Below, one piece after another: positions 1 to 10,499 of a stretch of DNA of 64,000 bases; positions within the stretch are counted from its first letter, which is position 1, and every line of letters begins with the position of its first letter. A program made the translations under genes and the position numbers. The DNA lies in the NCBI GenBank assembly GCA_963556695.1, contig CAUWAG010000012.1, forward strand, positions 868,001 through 932,000, read 5' to 3'. Origin of the DNA: Anthostomella pinea (taxonomy: Eukaryota > Ascomycota > Sordariomycetes > Xylariales > Xylariaceae). A model generated the notes under the pieces. That model saw only the letters and a list, made by a program, of their open reading frames with translations. It did not search any database and was not told the DNA's origin.

Positions 1-560
1 TTAGTCCGCTACTTGCAAGTCGAATGGCTGGCCATGCAGAGTAATTCGCAGCTTGGAAACCGAGCGGCAAAAGTAGGACCTATCGTAGCAGGACAGTTCT
101 GGTGTCGATGTAGCGGCTTACTTTCGCATTAACGGTGAAGACAGTCTGGGGCTAACCATGGCTAGTATCCATGTACAGGGTCAAGGATAATTTCTGGTAG
201 TCTAATGCAGCCATGTTGTATCGCATCAAGCAGATACCCCGAGCCTTTCGTCCTATCTTACATACAGTCGGTGCTTATACGTGTTAGGTATTGTCGTTAG
301 GCTGACGACCCAAAAACCTTCGGGATCCCACCGACCGATCATCTGTTCCTGCCTTGAGGTCGGAACAAATCCAGTATTTGCCGTGCCATCACATCTGAAG
401 GAACCTGTCGCCGAGACAATCCCGTCCTTTGGCCGCCCTCGCCTGCTCGGCGGATCAAGGAATCCTGTATAAAATTATGTATTTCGCCAACGTTCGTGCC
501 TAGCACAGGAGTTTCGGCTTCATGAATATAGTTCCCTGGGATGGTAGCTTCGATCTCTTC
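1..560. other. unassigned sequence
   Basis: No protein family, RNA or repeat is recognised here. Short reading frames occur on both strands but none shows a known motif or a plausible exon structure. The segment ends where the duplicated SIM/RING module begins (about 565). Confidence 0.4.
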
Positions 561-621
561 CCCTGGATGAACCATTATCCAACACAGAGGCATATGAGAA
601 GTGGTTTATTTCTTTCCCTGT

Positions 622-624
622 AGT

Positions 625-656
<32 letters not shown>
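622..656 (+). repeat. (ACT)n microsatellite
   Basis: About ten tandem ACT triplets lie downstream of the broken RING gene. The duplicate at 17424-17443 has fewer triplets, so the tract length differs between copies. Confidence 0.9.
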
Positions 657-679
657 ACAACAATATACCCACTTACCAC

Positions 680-1182
680 TCAAGCATCCCATTCCCAACA
701 AACCAATTTACTCGTAACCCAGCGAAACCGTACTTTCTGGAGGCATCCATCGCCGATGCACCCGATGCGATGACAGCATTCGCTCCTACAATATGGGCAG
801 GAAGACCATCCGCCAACGTCCCGCCAGTTGTGCAAGCATGCCTGGCAAAACACATGTCCTGGTAAGTGTCAGTCGCTTAGCTATACGCAAAGGAAGTCCG
901 TACGTACCACACTTGGTGAATGCGGTCGGATTGACAATCGAGTTGTGGCAGATTCTGTATTCACTTCCGAGGCCATAGATGGGTCTCAGTGGTTGGGTTG
1001 GCGGCCAACGCTCCTGATGGTCTCCGCTGCGACATGGCTTCGCCGAGGGTCCTTTTGCACACCTAGAACAGATCGCCTTCGCGGCGTCAGCAAACTGCAG
1101 GCTTGAACCCCAAGGTTATACTTACACAACCACAACCTGCGAACTGAAACATTCCGGTGTCGTTGTGGAGATTGTCCTCGCA
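680..1182 (-). pseudogene. RING-finger half of a broken SIM/RING gene
   Basis: The minus strand carries the equivalents of the end of exon 1, exon 2 and exon 3 of the intact gene at 17466-18211, with the same two 49-nt introns. The first RING cysteine codon is TGC in the intact copy but reads TAC (Tyr) here, with a neighbouring Gly to Arg change; both fit C:G to T:A mutation. The SIM-encoding N-terminal half is missing from this strand and lies inverted at 1712-1957. The RING should be inactive and the gene is broken. Confidence 0.8.
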
Positions 1183-1232
1183 TCACATATGCGAGAGAGG
1201 TGATACCTTCACGCGGCGCAGGTTTATCAGCT

Positions 1233-1957
1233 TAGCAATCCTCAGCCATGTGCCTCGCCTGGGATCGCGAGTTTAGCCGTTGTCAGTCCGGATGTGCCGC
1301 TGGAATGCCCTTCTCCGTATCCACCTCATCACAATCCCTTGTAGTTGTCTCCGTCTCTAGGCCCTCCATGCTTGATATGAATTCACCTGTACATCTCAGG
1401 GGCTGGTGGTGCCTGAGCGCATGACTCTCTTATCTGCTTTCGGCGAAAGGGGCCGCTTGATCTGGCTCGAGCGAGGATCACGACGACAGTACCTAGTCTT
1501 GGCAAATCAAAGCAACCCGGCGAGCAGTGGCTGACCAAGTCTGTCTTTCGATTCGGTGCAATTGGATCAAGCGGATGGTGACAAAGCCGACGGGACAGTG
1601 CCAATCCTCCTGACCTTCTACTATGAAAGGCCTCGTCCACCCTCCAGACCCCGCAGACAAGCCTCTCTTTATTCTCCTCTTCTTGTTCATTTTGTAGACA
1701 CCTTGCTCATCATGCCCTATCCAAGGAATAACGATAACGTGCTCGTCATAGACCTCACCGGCGGCGATTACATTCCTTTGAGCAACATCTTCACCCGCAG
1801 CAGAGGAAAGCGCGCGAGAACTCAACCCGTCATGGATGATGCTTCCAATGGCCACAGACCCTCTAGCACCACCGACAACGAGGTCATCTTCGTTCGCAGC
1901 AGGACAAAGCACACGATGACGCTGATCGACCTTACGAAAGAAGGCTGCACTAAATGC
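1233..1957 (+). repeat. SIM/RING module duplication, copy 1 (inverted part)
   Basis: This stretch is the reverse complement of about 17966-18690: promoter region, 5' leader and N-terminal half of the SIM/RING gene. Relative to copy 2 the block is flipped. The break at 1182 and 1957 falls at a GCA trinucleotide shared by both sides, and about 50 unrelated bases (1183-1232) sit at the left junction. Confidence 0.8.
1712..1957 (+). pseudogene. SIM-containing N-terminal half of the broken SIM/RING gene
   Basis: ATG at 1712 opens 82 codons closely matching the first 82 residues of the intact protein, including the two VIDLT/LIDLT-type SUMO-interacting-motif-like segments. The frame leaves homology at Cys82 of the zinc-binding region and then reads through unrelated sequence to about 2032. 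The TATA-like element of the intact copy is altered here (TATG at about 1620). A fragment, not a functional gene. Confidence 0.75.
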
Positions 1958-2003
1958 AGGCTGAGCATTCAGGCCAAACGCGGCGGAATTGGTTATCGGA
2001 CGC

Positions 2004-2224
2004 TGTTAGATTTCAAAGCGTTCTGGTATTGAAAGGAAGAAGAAGAAGATCTCTGGGGGAGAAGCCCCCATATGTATGTACAGGTGTGCCATCAGGGTGA
2101 CCAGATATCATAACAATGGCGCCAGGATTCTTGTGGCTTGAGCGTGTTGTAAATGCCCTCAAGCTAAGCCCATCAGCACAGTCAGCCCCGAAAGCCTCGT
2201 CTAAGCCTGTTATGATATCCAACA
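2004..2224 (-). repeat. Copia 3' LTR (221 bp)
   Basis: Read on the minus strand the block begins TGTTGGA and ends TCTAACA, a TG...CA LTR with short imperfect terminal inverted repeats. A G-rich tract just upstream (minus strand, about 2225-2234) fits a polypurine tract directly abutting the LTR, the usual Copia arrangement. It follows the RT-RNase H relic of 2317-3612. No 5' LTR of this element is seen in the window. Confidence 0.7.
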
Positions 2225-2316
2225 CGCCCTCTCAAACTGAAGGCATCACCACCACACAATTGTAAACAACAGTCCAACAACCTAGACCTTGGAGTACTAC
2301 AGCACTTCTGAACCCC

Positions 2317-3612
2317 CTATTTGATTTCAACGAGTCCTAACAGCTGCAAAAATGAGCCAAACTTCGCCTTTGGCATGGCCTTGGTGAGGCCATCAGCTGG
2401 CATCTCGTCAGTACCAAGGAACTGCAGCGAGATGTGCTTAGTCTGAATTTCCTGGCGAATATAGTGCTCTCGCACTCGAATGTGCTTCGTTCGGCGATGG
2501 AATTCGGTGTTCTGAGCCAGATGAATGGCTCCAGCACTGTCAGAGTGCAATAGGAGGGTGTCCAGGGTGTATCCGAGCTCGTTTATCAGCTCTCGTAGCC
2601 AGGCAGCCTCATTCACGGCTTCACTGATGGCATAATACTCTGATTCAACTGTAGATTGTGCCACAACAGTCTGTAGCTTCGAGGACCACGAAATAGCGCC
2701 TCCAGCGAAGGTGAATAGGTAGCCAGAGGTCGATTTGGCACTATCCTTGATGCTACCAGTGTAGCTAGCATCACAATAACCAAGTAGAAGGGATGGGATG
2801 ATGCCAGTGACCTCGCCAGAGGTCATTTTGGCATATTCAGGGCCTCCGAAACGAATGCCCAGGTCCTTCGTGTTCCAGAGGTATCGAAGGAGCCCCTGAG
2901 CCGCAGCAAGTTGTGCAGTTCCGGGGCGATGGAGGTACCGCGAAAGTACCCCCATTGAGAAGGAGATGTCAGGACGGGTGTAGCATGCAGGGAAATTCTC
3001 TGAGCCAATCAAGGATTGGTACTTGTGAGTTACTTCGGGCGAACTGCCATTCTCGGTGTCATCCTGGTCCATCTTCTCAACCGTTTGAGGCGAGATGGGT
3101 ACGTTCACACGCCCAGTTCGAGCCTGATCAAAGGCTTCAGCAGTGCGTTGAATGTACGTGCTCTGTGACAGCCATAGAGTCCTTTTCGCACGATCCCTGA
3201 CGATTTTAACGCCGAGAAAGTGCTGGGCAGTGCCTAAATCCTTCATTTCAAAGGCAACAGAGAGATCCTGCTTGAACAGATCAACCTTAGAGCGGTTGGC
3301 GCCCAGGATAAGGAAGTCATCCACGTAGCTAATCATAAAAATGCCACGCTCCTTGGAGTAGTAGACGGCGTTATCAGAGATTAGAGGTTCAAAGCCAAGG
3401 GTTTGAAGCGCGCCACGAAGGCGCTTCTGCCACTGACGAGGGCTCTGCTTGAGACCATACAGGGGCTTTTCGAGCTTGAGAATCATCCCTCGTCGCCAAC
3501 CAATGGTGTTCTCTTCTGGATACATCTCAAAGAAGTCATCCAGGCCATCAGGAGTCTCCATATAGATCTCCTCATCTAATTCTCCCATCAGGAAGGCCGA
3601 AACGAGCCTGAT
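2317..3612 (-). pseudogene. Ty1/Copia polyprotein relic: reverse transcriptase and RNase H
   Basis: This is the C-terminal part of a Copia Pol protein. The recognisable order is the RT segment ending in a YVDD box, then RNase H with the GYCDASY and STSGYLF segments, the TVESEYYA block and the C-terminal ADGLTKA motif. About 430 codons are open, but the N-terminal part (gag, protease, integrase, start of RT) is absent. Homology stops at about 3612, where sequence also found at 33760-33813 begins. Autonomous transposition is impossible from this fragment. Confidence 0.92.
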
Positions 3613-3665
3613 TTTATCCCATGCATGGATACTACATCATATCACTGCTTCCTGACCAATCCTTT
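3612..3665. repeat. short dispersed repeat, copy 1
   Basis: About 50 bp similar to 33760-33813. It marks the truncation point of the Copia relic here and lies beyond the end of a truncated gene there. Identity of the parent element is unknown. Confidence 0.55.
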
Positions 3666-3929
3666 ATAGCCGCTCGACAGCATTGAAGATGCGCCATCGG
3701 GCGAGGCATATTTACTGCGAATGATTCGTTACCGTCACCGCGAGATCATACACACCCAGACACATCAGATCTAGTCTTAAGGCAGATTCCCTACTATGAC
3801 TCCCTGCTCTTCATTGGCTATGGAGATCGTGAGATCGCTAAACCTGATATGCCACCTTCTAGTAATAAATCTCGGCGGGGTTATCTTGAGTGTTTAGCAT
3901 GCATCTATGTACAACTTACTTGCCAATCG

Positions 3930-3990
3930 TGCGGATGGATGAGTATGAGGACTTAACTCGGACAAGGGAACCTACTACTTCTCGGAATGT
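3930..3990 (+). pseudogene. Copia gag relic (short)
   Basis: A few codons (MDEYEDLTRTRE-type segment) match the gag-like relic on the minus strand near 38980-39030. The piece is too short to place further. Confidence 0.5.
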
Positions 3991-4309
3991 TTAACAGAGT
4001 TCACTGCCAATTTGAAAACCATGGAGGGCAAAACACCGCTGGCGTGACTCCCTGCCGAGGAGGCCTGGGATAACCCAACTGTGATACTGCAGTCACCTGG
4101 GATCACCTCGGCTGGAACGCAGCTAACCATCCTTTGGCCGTAGTCGAAAATTCTGCTGCTGGATGCGCTGGCTGGTGAAACCACTGGTTGGTCAAGGTAG
4201 GTTGCAAGGCAAGGCAAGAGGCGGCTAGGATTAGTAGGCTATAAATGGTCGATAGCAAGACGACGATTGTTACGTCGCATGGCGTCTGTGATAAGAAATC
4301 AGGTGGTTG

Positions 4310-4455
4310 GATGCTTAAGTGAGGGCACTATCAGGATGACTCATATGCAAACCACAAGGCAGAGGGACTGTTGACCTATGGATACAGACACCTTGGATCC
4401 CACGGTTTCGTACAGGGGGTCGGTGCCGGTCTTATAATCATTAGTAACCAATCAT
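4310..4455. repeat. dispersed repeat family X, copy 1
   Basis: About 145 bp resemble 33061-33175 and 36767-36915: a block with GTGAGGGCAC, GATGACTCAT, CAGAGGGAC and CCACGGTTTCGTAC segments in the same order. It may be part of a MITE or LTR; no terminal repeats are clear. Confidence 0.55.
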
Positions 4456-5059
4456 TCTAAGGAACATCTGCGACAGGTGATTTGGCAGCCGTTCAAAATC
4501 GGGTGGCAAATGCCCACCCAGGAAGTCGATCATCTTCCGGGGGGTGGAGGGAGGGTGGTGGCTATCTTGGCCAATGGTGCCCGTGGTCCAGTTCCTGCTC
4601 GTGGTCCAGTTTATTCTCGTGATCCATTTCCTGCTCATGATAGTTGAGGAAACCAGTCAATTTGATCAAGCTTCTTCAGAACACCAGGTACTTGTTCCCA
4701 GAAAGGCAGAATCACAATGTTTGTCTTCCTTCGTGGTCTCCTCGCCGTACTTGGACACAACCTTCTTGACGTATTGATCTTGACCAATGAATACTATCAA
4801 GTCAAGAGCACTTACTGCGGTATACATAATAGAGTTACGACCGCAACTGTCCGCCTGGATTGTGGTATCACACCTGTCAGTGTTACTGGTCTCAATCTTA
4901 GAAAGACTAATATTGCTTTAGGAGACTGGTTCTGTAAAGAATGTTTTGACCATAAGGTGAACCTAGAAGGAGAAGAGTTCTGCCCTCATTATGGCGGTCG
5001 ATGGGAGATCTATCAGTCCGGTTCCTCGTCTGGGATAAAGATGAGTCTGCTCATCGGCC
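4456..5059. other. unassigned sequence
   Basis: A plus-strand open stretch at 4717-5070 encodes a Cys-containing segment (DWFCKECF and FCPHYGGRW) that could be a zinc-binding remnant, but no family is recognised and the flanks show no exon structure. Confidence 0.3.
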
Positions 5060-5440
5060 TCGATGCTTAGCTTCGAGACGCCGGACTTCTCTAGAAGTAC
5101 AGGCGCGAGCGATATTATCGAGCCAATGCGCCCCGCACCGTTGCACAGGGAAACCCTGCGGCACGGCGTTCTCCCGGCCTTACGATCTTACCCGACACGA
5201 GAACACGATTCACAATCCGCGCAAGCCAAAGGTGCACTGTGACCTCTGCACGGAGGAGAAGACATTCAGCCGCGCCGACGCCCTCACGCCGGGTCTGCCA
5301 CCCAGATGTCGAGTCCCCCGGCAAGGACCGAAATCGAGAGGCTGCCAAAGGATGGTGCCGTGGGAAACAGCCTATTAGTGAAGATGGCCTGCCATGCACC
5401 TCCATTCCCGTACTTGGCCTTGGTGAGCTGACGTGGTGGT
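5060..5440 (+). pseudogene. C2H2 zinc-finger protein relic
   Basis: One frame encodes a C-x4-C-x12-H-x4-H finger containing FSRPYDLTRH, a linker, and the first half of a second finger (CDLC followed by FSRADALT). The continuation (RVCHPDVE) is in another frame, so a small deletion or frameshift lies near 5285. Upstream sequence shows no start. This looks like the DNA-binding end of a fungal C2H2 transcription factor, now non-functional. Confidence 0.65.
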
Positions 5441-5716
5441 GGATGCCACAAGACGCGGATGTCGGCGAGCCATTTACTAATAATAAGACGTGGAGTGGAA
5501 ATTTGTCCTAGCAGACTTAAGGGGGACAGGACGTTTCTGCGCAAGTTCCTAGAGATGTCTGGCTACGTAATCAATGGAAGTTTATTGGGCCGTTGCAGCA
5601 ATCAGGGATATCATTCGGGCTCCATGTTAGAAAATATCATATCTCGTTACAAAAATGCGCTGACGGGTGAAAAGCAAAACAAAACAGTACCGCTGACGGC
5701 TGCGTCAGTCCACAGC

Positions 5717-7521
5717 CTACGCCAACTTGGATGTCCAAAATACCCGACCAGACTTGGGGCTCTTCCAGTAGAAACATGAAGTACCGTCAGCATCCTGCTC
5801 CTTCCACTCCCTTAACCTGGTCTCAATTTCTTGATTATGTAGATTCTTAAAGCAGAGTTTCCCATTTCGTCGGTATGTCTCTACCCAGTGAGACTTCGTT
5901 TGTGATCTTGTGCTAGGACGCGATCGACTTTTAGCTGAGGATGTCTCAGCAACACTAGATGGCGGGCTGTGCGACTGCCTCGGGCGCTTCGAGGTGGGGT
6001 CTGTGCTGCTAAAACCAGAAGTAAAGCTCGTTATGAAACTTGTGGACGGGTCGCCATCTAGTGCTGCAGGCTCCTGAATGGGATATTGGGAGTCGTCATC
6101 CGTGTCGAGATATGGTGGAAGAGCGGTGAAATCAATGCTCTGATTGAAAATGTCTTGCTGAAGGTTGTCATGAGCGGTTTGAGATGTGTACGCAGCGTTG
6201 GCTATGGCTGGACTTGCGTCGGTTTGTGCAAGTAGATGAGACTGCTCCGCTCGGCTGTTGGCAGCCGCAATGAATTCATTACGGTACCCGCTTGCCATAT
6301 CCCTCGCATTCCTGAACGCGGTGGCCCCGCCAACAAAGGTGTTCCGGTCACTCGTCATTGCAAAGGCCTTGACTTGAGTCATGTGGTACTCGGGCCGGCC
6401 CCCTGGAGTGGTCGGTGCTGTTGGGTGGTGAGTGTACAGCTTGAGGGTACCATCATGATATTTCGAGCTGAATGTGTGTGCATTATTGTCGTAGACCGGC
6501 TCGTCATTGCCATAATTCTGCAGGCTATGCATGGCGTGAGCTCCATATGCGCCGTCATGGCAAGCCTGTCGTAGGGCGACGTCGGCGCCCCCTCTTGGGG
6601 CTTTGGCCTCGAGGAAGAAATTCGGTGCCACCGGGACATCTGCATGTTTCGTAGGTATGATCGTTCGGCTGAGATCCTGCCTCACTTGGGAATGGATATC
6701 TTTCACTTGAGCCCCGTCGAAATAGTCTGGTACCAACTTGACAGTGGTCTCGTTGGTTAGCGACTCGAAGTTGGTGAACGGAAGGTGACCCTCGTTCGGG
6801 ATGTCCGCATTGCCAGCGATTATCGGGATGACGTTACGCATCACTGTACCCTCCGACTTGGTTCTATTTTTCTTGGTGAACTCGCGAAATAGCGAATCAG
6901 GAATGCGCGATGGTGATAGTGAGGCTCTCGGGACTAATAATCCCTGCTGAATTTGGCACAAGTTGTCGGGTTCTCGCGTTACCCCACCTGCATGCTCATA
7001 GCCCTCCATATAGATACCACTGTCGTGGAGATGCTGTTCGAAAGCATCGTCGTATGCTGATGATCTCCTGGTCTTTGAGGAGAGACTCGTCGCGTTGGTG
7101 GTCTGCGTGTTTCGACTGGGCCGGGAGGATGTGGAGGACCGGTGAGCAGACATTTCGTTATGCTTTGGCTCTGGGCACTGAGATACGTAAGTTAGCTGAC
7201 GATAGACAGCACAAGCACATAATCTAGGCATACCCCTCGAAGATGCCGAAGATCAGGACCGCCGCGTCTCGCGAAGCGGGCAATGCCACTGGAGAGAACT
7301 TCTTCGGTTGGTGTTCGGTCTCGGGGTCGAATATCGTTTCGCCGGTCGAGTTCACGCAGGGCGCGCGGCGTCAGCCAGACCTTGGACAGGTTGTCCCAGA
7401 ATTCCGGTGAGAAGTTGGAAGCACGGTGGTGGCTTCTTCCCGACTTGATCTTCTTGCACGGATGGTCGCCTTGCGCGCCGTCGTCTGCGTGCTGTCTCTT
7501 TCGGTTCAGCGGCGTCGCCAT
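5717..7521 (-). CDS. DUF7924-family protein with PD-(D/E)XK-like core
   Basis: Two exons (7521-7234 and 7177-5717) joined across a 56-nt intron with a GTATGC donor, an AGCTAAC branch point and a CAG acceptor encode about 582 aa. The N-terminus has the FSPEFWDNLSKVWLTPRALREL and GGPDL segments I associate with this fungal family; the family name is from memory. The core shows P246-D247, then E286-x-K288 within FFLEAKAP, and Gln300, which resembles a PD-(D/E)XK nuclease-fold signature. Catalysis is not shown. The C-terminal third is Ser/Pro/Asp-rich, with a basic patch near SKRPRQSH and a conserved-looking end (ETYRRNGKLCF). Frame and splice sites are intact, unlike most neighbours. The function in the cell is unknown. 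Confidence 0.75.
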
Positions 7522-7569
7522 GAGCGGCCATGTTTCGATGTCGGGCTGGGAAGGGGGTGCGAGGGGTTA

Positions 7570-8071
7570 AATGGGTTAAATGGGTTCTGAAGTGCCAGAT
7601 GCGTGTCGTCCCATGGCGCGTCTTCGACGTTGAACGAAGGATTGGTCAGGAAGTAATAACGAGGTGTAATACACATGCAGGTGAGGAAGTTGGAAGTTGG
7701 TGACCACTCATTTATGCGCGCGCACGTTGGGAGCGGGGAAACGCCAAGCTATGCACGCCAAGCTCATTTTCATTGGGGACATCGGAAGCCGGACTCAATC
7801 CGTCCGACGGAGCTAAGCCTGATTGTACTAGTCCAGAATGATCAACTTCAATCGAGACGCCTATAAAAGTCGGCTCAAAAAGATTAACCATGCTGGCAGG
7901 TGCCACCGGCTGTCCGGCAGCCTTGGACACGTAGCCATAGCTATCCAGCCCTTCTGCGCTGCCACCTTGGAAAGCACAACAATACATCACCAGTTTCACC
8001 ATCTTCCATTGTCGTGCCTCCCAACAAACCATGTTTCTACCGTGACTCTCATCGGAATACATCTCACCGGA
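7570..8071. other. intergenic region between divergent DUF7924 and CK1 genes
   Basis: No coding family is recognised. The DUF7924 gene reads left and the kinase gene reads right, so the region should contain both promoters. A CTATAAAAG sequence on the plus strand at about 7860 lies about 210 nt before the proposed kinase start and could be its TATA element. Confidence 0.4.
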
Positions 8072-9148
8072 ATGAAAGTTAGTATTGCATTCCACGCTTT
8101 GTGTCACATGTGCTTATCTAGTTTCAGGACATCCTCATTCAAGGAAGATATCGCGTTGATCGCAAGATTGGCGAAGGAGGATTCGGCCTGGTATATTCTG
8201 GTCTGTTACCTCTATTCATCACAGACTAAATAATAAGCTGACTTCGAAAGGGACCGACCTGGATAACGGCAATGAAGTTGCTATTAAAATCATGGAATCC
8301 AGGAATGATCCTCGAGAACTCAAAGAAGAGGCCGACACATATCGAGCGTTAGCTGGCAAGGTTGGAATTCCGCAGGTATACTGGTTTGGAGAGGAGGGAA
8401 GTTATTACGTGCTCGTACTCGAACTTCTCGGCCCGTCACTCGAGGATCTGTTCAATTATTGCGACAGACGATTCTCACTCAAGACAATCCTCCTCATTGC
8501 TGACCAGGCCATTTCTCGAATCGAAGATATCCACGGCCACGTTCTCCATCGCGATATCAAGCCTGACAACTTTCTCATGGGGATCAGCAAGCAGGGAAAT
8601 ATCTTATATACCATTGATTTTGGCCTGGCAAGGGAGTTTTTTGATGACAAACAGGACCGAGGCTATCAGGGTCTCCCCTTTGGTGGGACTACCCGCTACG
8701 CCAGTATCAAGAACCACAAAGGCCTTGGTAAGCATCCCCAGGCACTCCTCATGGCTGCATCGCTGCTTACAAAATTAAAGAGCAATCATGGGGTGATGAC
8801 TTGGAATCCCTAGGGTACATGCTCCCCTACTTTGCTCGTGGTTCTCTCCCTTGGCAAGGTCTGAAGGCCGCGACAGAGGACAAAAAGCGCGAGCTTGTCC
8901 AACAGAAGAAGATGGCTCTATCAGGCGAGGAGCTTTGCCGTGATCTGCTGCCGGCTGAGTTTGCCAAGTATATTGATTACACACGATCGCTGGGTTTTCA
9001 GGTCAAACCTGACTATAGGTATCTTCGTACCCTTTTCCGCACTCGCTTTCAATCTGAGGGCTTCAAGTACGACAACGTCTTCGATTGGACTATCAAAAGG
9101 TTCGATGATATTCACGAGTCGGTGGAGAACCAGAATTCGGCACGTTAG
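8072..9148 (+). CDS. casein kinase I-like protein kinase
   Basis: Four exons (8072-8077, 8128-8200, 8251-8727, 8781-9148) give a 307-aa Ser/Thr kinase consisting of little more than the CK1 catalytic domain. Visible are the glycine loop GEGGFG (17-22), the VAIK lysine (39), HRDIKPDN with catalytic Asp128, DFG Asp149, the TTRYAS activation segment and the LESLGY...GSLPWQGL block typical of CK1. Introns have GT...AG ends with GCTGAC or GCTTAC-type branch sites. The six-base first exon (ATGAAA) is my best choice of start but is uncertain; the kinase core is not. It lacks the long C-terminal tail of housekeeping CK1 proteins and resembles the expanded, divergent CK1 copies found in some fungi. 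No stop or frameshift is seen. Confidence 0.8.
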
Positions 9149-9343
9149 CAATCGAGCAATCATGTACAGACCTAGTGATGCGATGAGAAAAGGAGTGGAT
9201 AAAGGCAACCCCGTCGAGCCGTCCATATCGGCCCCCTTAGTAAGGAGTAATTTGACGATCTCCATGTAGCCTCCAGCCAATGCTCCATAAAGCGCTTGTT
9301 CCATACTCTTCATCCTCGTAAAACCTACCCACTTCTTGGGCAT
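9145..9343 (-). pseudogene. ankyrin-repeat relic
   Basis: The minus strand encodes about one and a half ankyrin repeats (ALAGGYMEIVKLLLTKGAD followed by STPFLIAS). Homology stops where the frame enters the antisense of the kinase gene end. No start or further repeats are found, so this is a fragment lying tail-to-tail with the kinase gene. Confidence 0.6.
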
Positions 9344-9588
9344 CTACCTACGCGCATGAGACTACAGGAGAGGTGTACGGTTATGTCGTAGCTGTCGACA
9401 TGTTTGGCAAAGCTTACGTCATGCCTTTGGATCATGCGCTTCTCGATATCAAAGCACATCTTCAGGCCGATAGGGTCTGCCTTCCGCTGGAGGTTCCCAT
9501 GTAACACGCAGTGTTTGCCTCTGCCTTTCTATTAGACCAGTATCTGCCGGGGATGCACTGTAAGTCAACGGTCTGAAGGACAATAACA

Positions 9589-10001
9589 TTGCTAGTCTTC
9601 GATCCTGTCACAGTACAATGCTCCCTGCATAAAGATACTTGCCATGCGATATCTAGAAGCTGTGTTCTAGCGGACCAGGACTCTAGACAATTTCTACTGC
9701 CGTCACGATTCACCCATCTTATTGATATGGCAATGGTAAAGCAAATCAAACACCTAAAAACCTTTGGATCAACGGCAGCGGCTCATAGGGAACTTCTGGC
9801 TTATTATCGAGAGCGGTGGGAAGCCCTTCATTTGGAAGACACGGGTCTCACTTGCCTTCGGCACACGCCTCAATATTGCCTACCATGCGGGCACATGGTG
9901 TATGAGAACTGCTTCGACATCTTTAGTGACAAGGACGATACAAATCGATAGATTCGGTGTCGCGAGAGCTGCATGCTTCGCGGTAACTTGCTCTCTTCTG
10001 A
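9589..10001 (+). pseudogene. N-terminal zinc-finger-like region of a patatin-like phospholipase gene (relic)
   Basis: The frame encodes a segment with YRERWEALHLED, CLRHTPQYCLPCGHMVYENC and a following acidic stretch, which resembles the Cys/His-rich region preceding patatin-like phospholipase domains in some large fungal proteins. The assignment is from memory of the family. A TAG stop interrupts the frame just before a further Cys-containing segment (IRCRESC), and the sequence then enters a short dispersed repeat. No phospholipase domain remains. Confidence 0.45.
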
Positions 10002-10007
10002 CCACAT

Positions 10008-10062
10008 GAGGTCTCTTCACCAGAATACCTCGCAAAGGAATACTTCCGCTGGTTGTGTGTCT
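10008..10062. repeat. short dispersed repeat, partner of 15475-15531
   Basis: About 55 bp with around 90 percent identity to 15475-15531, same orientation. It abuts the end of the patatin-like relic. Its origin is unknown. Confidence 0.65.
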
Positions 10063-10499
10063 GTGTGTGGGCTTCAACCCTCGTAGGCTTGGCTGGAGTC
10101 GGAGCTCTTCGCCGATGGTCTTGCGTGCTTCTGTCCCCTATGCGTGGAACACACGGCTGTATCTTGATGCTGATGGATAGTTCAGCACGATATGTTTCAT
10201 GAATGACTAGTCAGGAGAATATGGAGTCATACTCTTCAACCATCAAGTCAATTTCAAGCGGCGGTTTGAGCTCGTGCTTCTTGAGCTCTTGCAAATCAGT
10301 AAGAAGGAGTTTCGTAGCGTGCAGGGCTGGATCCGTAATGCCAACCAGCTCTCCAAAGTGCTGGCCGGTCTGCTCTTCTCGCGTGCCTTCCATGTCTTCC
10401 TATCTAGAGTTTGAGGGGAGTTGTAGTGTAGCAGCCGATTTGTGCCTAGAGACGCGATCTAGTTTCTGTTGCAACCAGAACTAATACGGTTTAATTTTA

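Larger units (their letters stand above)
565..1182 (+). repeat. SIM/RING module duplication, copy 1 (direct part)
   Basis: This stretch matches about 17363-17968 in the same orientation, with scattered substitutions. It holds the 3' flank and the RING-encoding half of the gene. The match starts abruptly near 565, where the left flanks of the two copies differ, and stops at 1182 inside what is exon 1 in the intact copy. Homology then resumes in inverted orientation from about 1233. Confidence 0.85.
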
